In this document: positions 1 to 7,231 of the stretch, piece by piece
Numbering within the stretch: position 1 is the first letter of the stretch
How the letters are laid out: every line of letters starts with the position of its first letter
Assembly (NCBI GenBank): GCA_903952885.1
Contig: CAJBHE010000002.1
Location: 1-10,627, forward strand
Source: an uncultured Burkholderiales bacterium
Lineage (GTDB): Bacteria; Pseudomonadota; Gammaproteobacteria; Burkholderiales; Burkholderiaceae_C
Direction of reading: 5' to 3'
DNA: 10,627 bases
Program-made: the position numbers and the translations under genes
Notes under the pieces: model-generated
Told to the model about the DNA's origin: nothing
Database searches by the model: none
What the model saw: only the letters and a program-made list of their open reading frames with translations

Positions 1-15
1 AATTTTACGGAAGCT

Positions 16-2943
16 TTATGACTTTAATTTGACAAGCTGCGCTTGCACCTTGTTCAAGGTGGCAGTGAACTCAGCCACGCGCTTCTTGGCTTCGTCAATC
101 ACGGCAGGCGGTGCTTTGGCCACGAAGGCTTCGTTGCTGAGCTTGGCGCCTGCCTTGGTGATTTCGTTTTGCAAGCGGTCCACTTCTTTCCCCAAGCGAA
201 TCTTCTCGGCTGCAACGTCTACCTCGATGAACAAGCACACACGCAACTCGCCAATCACCGCCACAGGTGCGGCTTGAGCAGCAGAAGACCAAGCGGCTTC
301 GTCGTCAAACACTTTGACTTCGCTGAGTTTGGCCAAGGCTTGCAACACAGGGGCCACGCCTTGCATAAAGGCATGCTCTTCGGCGCTGCCAGCCAAGGCA
401 AACAAAGGCATGCGCGTGGCGGGTGACACGCCCATCTCACCGCGTAAGTTGCGACAGGCATCCACCAATAATTTCACGCGTGCCACATGGGCCTCGGCTT
501 GTTCGTCGATGCGTTCAGGTTGGCTCACGGGGTAAGCGGCAATGCTGATGGACGCTGCTTTGTCGTCCGCTTTGACGCGACCGGCCACCACCGCAACAGT
601 TTGCCAAAGCTCTTCGGTGATGAAGGGGGTGATGGGGTGGGCCAAACGCAGAATGGTTTCTAGCGTGCGAATCAACGTTCGGCGCGTCGCACGTTTTTGT
701 GCATCGTCACCGGTGTTGATTTGCACCTTGGCGATTTCCAAATACCAATCGCAGAACTCATTCCACACAAAGTCGTAAATTGTGTTGGCCACGTTGTCGA
801 GGCGGTACTCTGCGAAGCCCTTGGCCACTTCGGCTTCCACGCGCTGTAGCTTAGACACAATCCAGCGGTCGGCTTGGCTGAACTTCAAATAGCCATGGGC
901 GGGGCCACCGACCACGCACTCGGCCTTGGTGTGCTCTTTCAAGCCGCAGTCTTGGCCTTCGCAGTTCATCAGCACAAAGCGTGAAGCGTTCCAAACTTTG
1001 TTACAGAAGTTACGGTAGCCCTCGCACCGCTTGCTGTCGAAGTTGATGCTGCGACCCAATGATGCAAGAGCGGCAAAGGTAAAGCGCAGCGCATCCGCGC
1101 CGTAGGCAGGAATGCCTTCTGGAAACTCTTTTTCAGTTTGTTTGCGCACCTTGGGTGCAGTTTCAGGTTTGCGCAAACCTTGGGTGCGCTTGTCGAGCAA
1201 AGGCTCTAAGGTGATGCCGTCAATCAAATCCACAGGGTCAAGAACGTTGCCCTCTGATTTGCTCATCTTTTTGCCTTGTGCGTCCAACACCAAACCGTGG
1301 ATATACACATGCTTGAAAGGCACGCGACCCGTGAAGTGGGTCGTCATCATGATCATCCGAGCGACCCAGAAGAAGATGATGTCGTAGCCGGTGACGAGTA
1401 CGCTGCTTGGCAAGTACAAATCGTAGTCTGGCGTTTTCTCAGGCCAACCCATGGTGCTGAAAGGTACGAGGGCCGATGAATACCAAGTGTCCAGTACGTC
1501 TTCATCACGCTTGAGTGTTTTGCCAGGAACCTTAGCCTGAGCCTCAGCTTCATCGCGTGCCACATACACCTTGCCATCTTCGTCATACCAAGCCGGAATT
1601 TGGTGGCCCCACCAGAGCTGGCGAGAGATACACCAGTCTTGGATGTTGTTCATCCACTGGTTGTAGGTGTTCACCCAGTTCTCGGGCACAAAGCTCACTT
1701 CGCCAGATTGCACAGCATCGATGGCTTTTTGCGCAATGCTCTTGCTTGTGGCTTCACCTTTACCGACTTGGTTCATGGCGACAAACCATTGATCGGTCAA
1801 CATGGGCTCAATCACTTGGCCCGTGCGTGCGCAGCGTGGCACCATGAGTTTGTGCTTTTTCACTTCGACCAAATGGCCTGCGGCTTCTAGGTCGGCCACC
1901 ACGGCCTTGCGGGCTACGAAGCGGTCTAGGCCTCGGTATTTTTCTGGGGCGTTGGTGTTGATGGACGCGTCGAGGTTGAGCACACAAATCATGTCCAGCT
2001 TGTGGCGTTGGCCTACGGCGTAGTCGTTGGTGTCATGCGCGGGCGTGACCTTGACCACACCTGTGCCGAAGTCCTTGTCCACGTAGTCGTCAGCAATCAC
2101 AGGGATGGTGCGGCCGCACAAAGGGAGATTGACTTGCTTGCCGATCAGGGCGCTGTAGCGCTCGTCTTCAGGGTGCACCATCACGGCCACGTCGCCCAGC
2201 AGGGTCTCGGGGCGGGTGGTGGCCACGGTCACGCTGCCAGAACCATCGGCCAGGTCGTAGCGGATGTGCCACATCGAGCCGTCTTCTTCCTCGCTCTCGA
2301 CTTCGAGGTCAGACACCGCGCTCATCAGCACCGGGTCCCAGTTCACCAAGCGCTTGCCACGGTAAATCAGGCCTTGCTCATACAGCTGCACAAAGGTTTC
2401 GGTCACGGTTTTGGACAGCTTGGGGTCCATCGTGAAGTATTCGCGGCTCCAGTCCACGCTGTCGCCCATGCGGCGCATTTGGCTGGTGATGGTGCTGCCC
2501 GATTCTTCTTTCCACTCCCACACCTTGCTCACAAAGTTCTTGCGGGCTTCGGCGGGCGTGGGGCCCATGTCGAGGCGGCTGATGCCTTTGGCTTGCAACT
2601 GGCGCTCCACCACGATTTGCGTGGCGATGCCCGCGTGGTCGGTGCCCGGAATCCAAGCAGTGTTGAACCCAGACATGCGGTGGTAGCGCGTCAAACTGTC
2701 CATGATGGTCTGGTTGAACGCGTGACCCATGTGCAGCGTGCCGGTCACGTTGGGGGGTGGCAGCTGAATCGCGAAGGCAGGTGCGTCATTAGCAGGAGTG
2801 CCTGTGCCACGGAAGCCGGCCACGCCGTAGCCGCGTTTTTCCCACTCGGGGCCCCAATGGGCTTCAAGGGCGGCGGGCTCGAACGATTTGGACAGGCGCT
2901 CAAGGCCGGGTTGCTCGAGGGGAAGGGCGGGCGTGTTGCTCAT
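16..2943 (-). CDS. valS: Valyl-tRNA synthetase (ValRS), complete
   Basis: Class I aminoacyl-tRNA synthetase that charges tRNA-Val with valine in the cytoplasm and hydrolyses mischarged Thr-tRNA-Val. Read from the ATG at 2943 the protein has 975 residues, close to the roughly 950 of E. coli ValRS. Visible landmarks are the HIGH-type signature HMGH at residues 71-74, the GTDHAGIATQ block at about 100-109, the CP1 editing domain (ATTRPETLLGD at 241-251 and VTPAHDTNDY at 299-308), the KMSKS loop at 559-563, the anticodon-binding helical domain after about 700, and a C-terminal tRNA-binding coiled coil over about the last 70 residues. The frame is open upstream to 3066, but that 41-residue extension is hydrophobic, unlike the family N-terminus, and contains a terminator-like hairpin, so I chose the MSNTPAL start. 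No clear Shine-Dalgarno precedes it. The gene is divergent from yaaA. The stop is TAA at 16-18. Identity is essentially certain; the start is likely. Confidence 0.97.
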   Translation of the reverse strand: MSNTPALPLEQPGLERLSKSFEPAALEAHWGPEWEKRGYGVAGFRGTGTPANDAPAFAIQLPPPNVTGTLHMGHAFNQTIMDSLTRYHRMSGFNTAWIPGTDHAGIATQIVVERQLQAKGISRLDMGPTPAEARKNFVSKVWEWKEESGSTITSQMRRMGDSVDWSREYFTMDPKLSKTVTETFVQLYEQGLIYRGKRLVNWDPVLMSAVSDLEVESEEEDGSMWHIRYDLADGSGSVTVATTRPETLLGDVAVMVHPEDERYSALIGKQVNLPLCGRTIPVIADDYVDKDFGTGVVKVTPAHDTNDYAVGQRHKLDMICVLNLDASINTNAPEKYRGLDRFVARKAVVADLEAAGHLVEVKKHKLMVPRCARTGQVIEPMLTDQWFVAMNQVGKGEATSKSIAQKAIDAVQSGEVSFVPENWVNTYNQWMNNIQDWCISRQLWWGHQIPAWYDEDGKVYVARDEAEAQAKVPGKTLKRDEDVLDTWYSSALVPFSTMGWPEKTPDYDLYLPSSVLVTGYDIIFFWVARMIMMTTHFTGRVPFKHVYIHGLVLDAQGKKMSKSEGNVLDPVDLIDGITLEPLLDKRTQGLRKPETAPKVRKQTEKEFPEGIPAYGADALRFTFAALASLGRSINFDSKRCEGYRNFCNKVWNASRFVLMNCEGQDCGLKEHTKAECVVGGPAHGYLKFSQADRWIVSKLQRVEAEVAKGFAEYRLDNVANTIYDFVWNEFCDWYLEIAKVQINTGDDAQKRATRRTLIRTLETILRLAHPITPFITEELWQTVAVVAGRVKADDKAASISIAAYPVSQPERIDEQAEAHVARVKLLVDACRNLRGEMGVSPATRMPLFALAGSAEEHAFMQGVAPVLQALAKLSEVKVFDDEAAWSSAAQAAPVAVIGELRVCLFIEVDVAAEKIRLGKEVDRLQNEITKAGAKLSNEAFVAKAPPAVIDEAKKRVAEFTATLNKVQAQLVKLKS

Positions 2944-2958
2944 GGGGCGGGCTTTGGA

Positions 2959-2991
2959 CAAAAAGAAAAACGGCAGCAAGGGGCAGCCGTT
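2959..2991 (-). terminator. Terminator-like hairpin with T tract in the valS leader (possible attenuator)
   Basis: On the minus strand AACGGC (2991-2986) pairs with GCCGTT (2974-2969). Two further inner base pairs across an A/A mismatch close a 5-nt loop. The stem is followed directly by TTTTT-C-TTTTT (2968-2960). This is the form of a Rho-independent terminator. It lies about 16 nt upstream of the chosen valS start and downstream of any promoter in the divergent gap, so it would act on valS itself. The overlapping in-frame leader reading from the ATG at 3015 contains no valine codon, which argues against classic Val-codon attenuation. The structure is seen in sequence; its function is inferred. 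Confidence 0.5.
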
Positions 2992-3013
2992 GGGCCAGAA
3001 GGCTAAAAGGTAC

Positions 3014-3019
3014 ATTTTA
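3014..3019 (-). promoter_or_regulatory. Candidate -10 box for valS
   Basis: The minus strand reads TAAAAT here, one mismatch from TATAAT, about 70 nt upstream of the valS start and upstream of the terminator-like hairpin. No good -35 hexamer lies 16-18 nt further upstream (GGGATG region), so this is only a candidate. The position would give a 5' leader that includes the hairpin. Confidence 0.25.
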
Positions 3020-3023
3020 CCTA

Positions 3024-3043
3024 GGGGATGACCTTGCATCCCC
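3024..3043. repeat. Perfect 7-bp inverted repeat in the valS/yaaA divergent region
   Basis: GGGGATG (3024-3030) and CATCCCC (3037-3043) are exact inverted copies with a 6-nt spacer. The repeat sits between the candidate -10 boxes of the two divergent genes, so it could be a binding site for a dimeric regulator or a small transcript hairpin. No T tract follows on either strand, so it is not a terminator. It matches no operator I recognise. Confidence 0.35.
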
Positions 3044-3044
3044 C

Positions 3045-3050
3045 GATAAT
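3045..3050 (+). promoter_or_regulatory. Candidate -10 box for yaaA
   Basis: GATAAT is one mismatch from TATAAT and lies 31 nt upstream of the chosen yaaA ATG. No recognisable -35 hexamer occurs at 16-18 nt spacing, where the inverted repeat at 3024-3043 lies instead. An activator-dependent promoter is conceivable, since E. coli yaaA is under OxyR, but I see no OxyR site here. Confidence 0.22.
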
Positions 3051-3081
3051 TCAGGCTTCCTTGCAAAGGCCACTGTCAAAG

Positions 3082-3858
3082 ATGTTGTTCTTACTCTCCC
3101 CCGCCAAAGCCCTTGACTACGACACCCCCGCAGGTGATGTGCCCCACACGCAGCCCTTATTTAAGAAGCAGTCGGCTGAGTTGATTGACATCTTGCAAGA
3201 CAAATCACCGCAAGAGATCGCCAGTTTGATGGACCTGAGTGATGCACTTGCCAGCCTGAATGTGGCGCGTTACCAAGCTTGGAGCCCAAAGTTCACTGCC
3301 AAAAATGCCAAGCAAGCCGTGCTGGCTTTCAACGGCGATGTCTACGAAGGCCTGGACGCCAAAACCTTGAAGCCCAAGGACTTGGACTGGGCTCAATCGC
3401 ATGTAGCCATTTTGAGCGGCCTTTACGGCGTGCTGCGCCCCCTCGATTGGATGCTGCCGTATCGCTTAGAAATGGGAACGGCGTTGGCCAACGACAAAGG
3501 CAGCAATCTGTATAAATTTTGGGGCGCGCATATCGCCAACTATTTGAACGAGCGCCTGAGTGCTGAGCAAGAGCCCACCATCGTCAACCTCGCTTCGCAA
3601 GAGTATTTCAAGTCTGTAGACCGCAAAGCCTTGAAGGCTCGCGTGATTGAGTGCGTGTTTGAAGATTACAAAGGCGGCAAATACAAAATCATCAGCTTCA
3701 ACGCCAAACGCGCTCGCGGCTTGATGACGCGTTACGCCGTGACCCACCAGGTCAAAACACCCAAGGGCTTGGAAGGCTTCAACCTTGAAGGCTATGCGTT
3801 TGATGCTGCTGTTTCCGAGCCAGATCGCAAAGTGTTTCGCCGCAAATTAGAGGCTTGA
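3082..3858 (+). CDS. yaaA: Peroxide stress protein YaaA (UPF0246/DUF328 family)
   Basis: YaaA limits intracellular free iron and protects DNA and proteins during hydrogen peroxide stress; the E. coli protein is in the OxyR regulon and binds DNA. The protein from the ATG at 3082 is 258 residues, the same length as E. coli YaaA, and begins MLFLLSPAKALDYDTP, matching the family's MLILISPAKTLDY-type start. Other family blocks are LYGVLRPLDWMLPYRLEMGT near residues 112-131, VNLASQEYF near 170-178 and ISFNAKRARGLMTRY near 213-227. The frame extends to an ATG at 3028, but the extra 18 residues have no family counterpart. A weak AAAGG lies 12 nt before the ATG. The gene precedes queF by 4 bp, suggesting co-transcription. 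Family membership is secure; the role is by homology. Confidence 0.95.
   Translation: MLFLLSPAKALDYDTPAGDVPHTQPLFKKQSAELIDILQDKSPQEIASLMDLSDALASLNVARYQAWSPKFTAKNAKQAVLAFNGDVYEGLDAKTLKPKDLDWAQSHVAILSGLYGVLRPLDWMLPYRLEMGTALANDKGSNLYKFWGAHIANYLNERLSAEQEPTIVNLASQEYFKSVDRKALKARVIECVFEDYKGGKYKIISFNAKRARGLMTRYAVTHQVKTPKGLEGFNLEGYAFDAAVSEPDRKVFRRKLEA
3850..3853 (+). promoter_or_regulatory. Shine-Dalgarno of queF inside the end of yaaA
   Basis: GAGG lies within the last codons of yaaA, 9 nt before the queF ATG at 3863. This placement supports the chosen queF start and translational coupling of the pair. Confidence 0.5.
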
Positions 3859-3862
3859 ACCA

Positions 3863-4708
3863 ATGAACACCCCTGAACAATCCCAGCTGGGTAAAACGTC
3901 GTCGTATGTGGACCATTACGACGCCTCTTTGTTGTTCCCGATTCCTCGTCAAGCCAAGCGCGATGAAATTGGTGTTCCTGCACAGCCCCCATTTTTTGGC
4001 GCTGATTTGTGGACGGCGTATGAGCTGAGCTGGCTCAACATGCGCGGTAAACCGCAGGTGGCGCTGGCGCGCATCACCGTGCCAGCTGAGTCGACGCACA
4101 TCATCGAAAGCAAATCATTCAAGCTGTACTTGAACAGTTTCAACAACACGCGCATTGATGACATCTCTGAGTTACAAGCCCGCTTGCGCCAAGACCTGAG
4201 TGCTGGCATTTGGTATGGCGAGCCCGTCAAAGCCAGCTTGGGTGTGCAACTGGTGTTGCCCGAAAACTTTGACCGCGAACCCGTGCATGAGCTGGACGGC
4301 CTGAGCTTGGACCGTTTGGATTTGGAGTGCGATCAATACGAACCCAATCCCGAGTTACTCACGGCCCAGTTCAACGAGGCTCCAACGACTGAAACCTTGA
4401 CCAGTAATTTGCTCAAAAGCAATTGTTTGGTGACAGGCCAGCCAGATTGGGGCAGTGTGCGCATCAGCTACACCGGCCCGCAAATTGACCAAGCGGGTTT
4501 GCTGCGCTACATCGTGAGTTTCAGAAACCATAACGAGTTTCACGAGCAATGCGTGGAGCGCATCTTCATGGACATCACGCGACGTTGCAAACCGCTGCGC
4601 CTAGAGGTGTACGCGCGTTACACGCGTCGCGGTGGGCTGGACATCAATCCTTGGCGCACTAGCCACCCGCAAGCCTTGCCATCTAATGTACGAACCGCAC
4701 GCCAATGA
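3863..4708 (+). CDS. queF: NADPH-dependent 7-cyano-7-deazaguanine (preQ0) reductase, long form
   Basis: Cytoplasmic enzyme of queuosine biosynthesis that reduces the nitrile of preQ0 to preQ1 using NADPH. At 281 residues it is the long bimodular (YqcD/E. coli) type, not the roughly 150-residue unimodular type. Family marks are YDASLL at 19-24, YELSWLN at 53-59, the QueF signature ESKSFKLYLNSFN at 82-94 (in long forms it lies in the N-terminal half), the catalytic cysteine C188 in KSNCLVT forming the thioimide, D195 in QPDWGS, HNEFHEQCVERIF at 223-235, and the C-terminal ARYTRRGGLDINPWR at 251-265. All key residues are intact. It starts 4 bp after yaaA and has a GAGG Shine-Dalgarno. It converges on the response-regulator gene with only 24 bp between stop codons and no obvious terminator. 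Confidence 0.97.
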   Translation: MNTPEQSQLGKTSSYVDHYDASLLFPIPRQAKRDEIGVPAQPPFFGADLWTAYELSWLNMRGKPQVALARITVPAESTHIIESKSFKLYLNSFNNTRIDDISELQARLRQDLSAGIWYGEPVKASLGVQLVLPENFDREPVHELDGLSLDRLDLECDQYEPNPELLTAQFNEAPTTETLTSNLLKSNCLVTGQPDWGSVRISYTGPQIDQAGLLRYIVSFRNHNEFHEQCVERIFMDITRRCKPLRLEVYARYTRRGGLDINPWRTSHPQALPSNVRTARQ

Positions 4709-4732
4709 GCTTGGCCAAGAATCGCTGTCAAC

Positions 4733-5806
4733 TCAAGCCCCGCGAAGCGCTTTGACAAAAAGGTCAGCCATTGCAGGGCAAAACAAAATGCCACGATTAC
4801 TGGTGATGACACGGACAGCCTCTGCAGGGGTGCTTTGCATTTTGGCGTAATCGCCCGATTGCAACTCTTCAAAGGCTTCCACAATGGCCACAATCCTGGC
4901 TCCAATTGGAATGTCTTCGCCCTTCAGTCCATCTGGAAAACCAGTGCCATTGAAATACTCATGGTGTGAGCGAATGATGGCAGCCGCCTCTTTCATGTCT
5001 GGCAACGCGCTCAATGTGGTTTCGCCCATCGCGGTGTGGGTGCGGTAAATCTTCGCATCAGCAAGGGGCAGCTCGATGAACTTGGTGTTCAAAACTCGGT
5101 CACTCAAGCCAATCTTGCCGATGTCATGTAGCAAGCCTGCAATGAAGATGGATTGGCAATGATCTTCTTCCAACCCTGCGAGTTTGGCCATTTTCATAGA
5201 CAAAGTGGCCACGCGACGAGAATGCGGTAGCAAGTCTGGGCGGCGTAACTCCAAAAGGTTCGAGAATGATTTGATCGAAGCGACATAGGCAGCTCGCAAA
5301 TCTTTGGTGCGGTCTTTCACGCGCGACTCTAAGGTGTCCACCATCTCATTGAGGGACTCTTTTTGAGCATCAGTCAGTGCTTGCAGTCGATCATGCTCAT
5401 TCACCAATGTGCCATAGACAATGGACGATTTTATGGTGCTCAGCAGCTCCTCGTCGTTCCAAGGTTTTGCGATGTAACGGTAAATTGCTCCTTGGTTGAT
5501 GGCATCAATCGCGCCAGACACATCCGAAGCTCCAGTCAGCAACAGGCGCATGGTTTGCGGCCATTGTTGGCGAATTTTTTCGAGTAACTCTGTGCCGTTC
5601 ATGCCCGGCATTTGCATGTCAGAAATGATGACACTCACCGATCCGCGTGCCAGCATGTCTAAGGCCTGAGCACCGTTTTCAGCGGTGAGCACCTCAAATC
5701 CTTCGAGCGACAACATGCGGCGCAGTGCCGACAAAATATTGGGCTCGTCGTCCACGCACAGCACTTTGTAATGGCTGGCATCAAATGCATCTAGGGTGTC
5801 GCTCAT
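4733..5806 (-). CDS. Response regulator with REC and divergent HD-GYP-type phosphodiesterase domain
   Basis: 357 residues. An N-terminal receiver domain (about 13-130) has the acidic pair D19-D20, phospho-acceptor D63 in SDMQMPGMNG, T91 and K114 in AKPW, all intact. A short coiled-coil linker (about 135-170) leads to an HD domain (about 175-355). HD-GYP proteins of this architecture (RpfG type) hydrolyse cyclic-di-GMP when phosphorylated. Expected metal ligands present are H195, H227-D228, H257 and H281-H282. Departures are GFP at 289-291 in place of GYP, E310 where the family has Asp in its VaDvyDAL-type motif, and no RPYR-like motif after it. A strong AAAGGA Shine-Dalgarno at 5812-5817 lies 5 nt before the ATG. 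The start is 2 nt after the stop of the upstream kinase, its presumed partner. Whether the enzyme is active or a degenerate signalling domain cannot be told from sequence. Confidence 0.9.
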   Translation of the reverse strand: MSDTLDAFDASHYKVLCVDDEPNILSALRRMLSLEGFEVLTAENGAQALDMLARGSVSVIISDMQMPGMNGTELLEKIRQQWPQTMRLLLTGASDVSGAIDAINQGAIYRYIAKPWNDEELLSTIKSSIVYGTLVNEHDRLQALTDAQKESLNEMVDTLESRVKDRTKDLRAAYVASIKSFSNLLELRRPDLLPHSRRVATLSMKMAKLAGLEEDHCQSIFIAGLLHDIGKIGLSDRVLNTKFIELPLADAKIYRTHTAMGETTLSALPDMKEAAAIIRSHHEYFNGTGFPDGLKGEDIPIGARIVAIVEAFEELQSGDYAKMQSTPAEAVRVITSNRGILFCPAMADLFVKALRGA

Positions 5807-5808
5807 CG

Positions 5809-7230
5809 TTATCCTTTGGCCGCAGGGCGCTTGATGGGAAGTGTGATTTTGAAGGTAGTGCCTACGCCGACTGTGCTGTCTACCGTCAGCGTACCGCCAT
5901 GTTGCTGAATGATGTTTTGCGACACCGACAGGCCAAGGCCTGTTCCAGTGCCTGGGTCTTTGGTGGTGAAAAATGGGTCGAAGATTTTCTTCAAAACTTC
6001 GGGTGGGATACCAGGACCGTTGTCTTTGACCTCAACCCACACCTGCTGGTCATTGCAATCGGTGCGAATGTCAATCATGCCCATCTTGCCTTCAGGCATG
6101 GCCTGGGCGGCATTGACGATGAGGTTCAAAAATACTTGGTCAATTTGAGAAGGGGCACACTCGACCAAGGGCAACTTGCCCAGCTCCATGCGCACATCAG
6201 AGCGGTTTTTCAGTTCAATACGCGCAATGTTGAGTGTGGATTTCAATCCCACTTGAATGTCAGACGCCACGTAGTGTGTGGCGGCGTTGGTGCGCGCGTA
6301 GTCTTTCAAGTCTTGGATGATGGTTTTTACTCGGTTCACGCCTACTTGTGTTTCATTGATCAAGTTTTGTACGTCATCTCGAATGAATGCGTAATTGAGC
6401 TTCTTCTTGAGCGTCATCATGTCTTCGCTATCAGCCCCGGGCGAGTCCAGCACCTTTTCGTAAACACTTAAGTATTTTTTCAAAGTAGTCAGGTTTGAAG
6501 ACACATAACCCACAGGGTTGTTGATTTCGTGCGCGACGCCAGCAGCAAGTTCCCCCAATGAGGCCAGCTTCTCTGATTGAACCAGGCGTTTCGTTGCTTC
6601 ATCTAGCTTGACTTCAAACATGTGCTCTCGCTTGACCACAGTAAAGTAAGTGCGCCACAAAAACACGCCCAAGATGACGATGCCAGACAGGACCGATAAA
6701 ACCGACAGCAACAAGTTTTGCTGACGCAAGCTACCTAGGTCGGCACTGTCGAGTTCGTTGTAGGTCTGCAGCCGCACCCAGCCCAGATCAGAGCCCAAAC
6801 TTATCTTCACCCAAGTGGTGATGAAGTCTTGGTCGCGGGATTGCAAAACAGCTTGATTGGTCAGCGGTGTGGCGATCCATTGGGTGTCAAACATCAAGCG
6901 CGGCTCTTGGCCTGGCGCACGCTTGAGGGCTGACAGCACCTTGCCCGTTGTGTCGGTCAACATGACCGAAGCCACTTCGGCGTTGGACATGGTTTGCAAA
7001 ATACGGGACTCGACAGAGGCGTAGTCTTTGAGCACCATTTGGTCTGCCACGGCCACCACTAAACCGTGCGACAAGTTTTGCGATGTTTGGTACTTACCTT
7101 CCCACAACAAGCTTTTGGATTGGTAATAGGCGGCAACACCCGAGCCAATTTGCAGTAATGCCAAGGCCAGTCCTATGAAGATGGCTGGCTTGACGCTTTT
7201 CCACTGGGAGTAGCTCCGTCGAACTGACAT
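5809..7230 (-). CDS. Membrane sensor histidine kinase of the cassette
   Basis: 473 residues. TM1 at about 14-36 and TM2 at about 172-194 bracket a periplasmic region of roughly 135 residues that may adopt a Cache/PAS-like fold (inferred from its helix-then-TDTTGKVL pattern). After TM2 come a short coiled coil and an HPK4-type dimerisation domain with phospho-acceptor H234 in AHEINNPVGYV, then an HATPase domain with N box NLIVNAAQA (369-377), DNGPG (403-407), FDPFFTTK (417-424) and GTGTGLGLS (427-435). All kinase motifs are intact and there is no fused receiver. The start lies 1 nt after the stop of the binding-protein gene, with GGGA at 7238-7241 as Shine-Dalgarno; the stop is 2 nt before the response regulator. 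Tight coupling makes it the likely link between the periplasmic protein and the HD-domain output. The ligand is unknown. Confidence 0.93.
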   Translation of the reverse strand: MSVRRSYSQWKSVKPAIFIGLALALLQIGSGVAAYYQSKSLLWEGKYQTSQNLSHGLVVAVADQMVLKDYASVESRILQTMSNAEVASVMLTDTTGKVLSALKRAPGQEPRLMFDTQWIATPLTNQAVLQSRDQDFITTWVKISLGSDLGWVRLQTYNELDSADLGSLRQQNLLLSVLSVLSGIVILGVFLWRTYFTVVKREHMFEVKLDEATKRLVQSEKLASLGELAAGVAHEINNPVGYVSSNLTTLKKYLSVYEKVLDSPGADSEDMMTLKKKLNYAFIRDDVQNLINETQVGVNRVKTIIQDLKDYARTNAATHYVASDIQVGLKSTLNIARIELKNRSDVRMELGKLPLVECAPSQIDQVFLNLIVNAAQAMPEGKMGMIDIRTDCNDQQVWVEVKDNGPGIPPEVLKKIFDPFFTTKDPGTGTGLGLSVSQNIIQQHGGTLTVDSTVGVGTTFKITLPIKRPAAKG

Positions 7231-7231
7231 T

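Noticed and set aside
2002..3006. 334-codon open frame on the plus strand opposite valS
   Set aside because: Lies wholly antisense to a certain gene; its His/Ala/Val/Gly-rich composition is typical of a shadow frame, with no recognisable domain.
2944..3066. In-frame N-terminal extension of ValRS (41 residues)
   Set aside because: Hydrophobic, unlike ValRS N-termini, and it spans the terminator-like hairpin; the ATG at 2943 gives the expected protein length.
3074..3079. Perfect TTGACA on the minus strand as a valS -35 box
   Set aside because: No -10-like hexamer occurs at 16-19 nt spacing; the nearest candidate is about 22 nt away.
3028..3081. Longer yaaA start at 3028
   Set aside because: The 18 extra residues have no counterpart in YaaA, while the ATG at 3082 gives the canonical start and length of 258 residues.
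4710..4719. 10-bp palindrome CTTGGCCAAG after queF
   Set aside because: No loop or T tract, so not a terminator; a lone 10-bp palindrome is within chance for a window this size.
5725..6471. 248-codon open frame on the plus strand opposite the kinase and response regulator
   Set aside because: Spans two real genes in antisense and has no recognisable motif.
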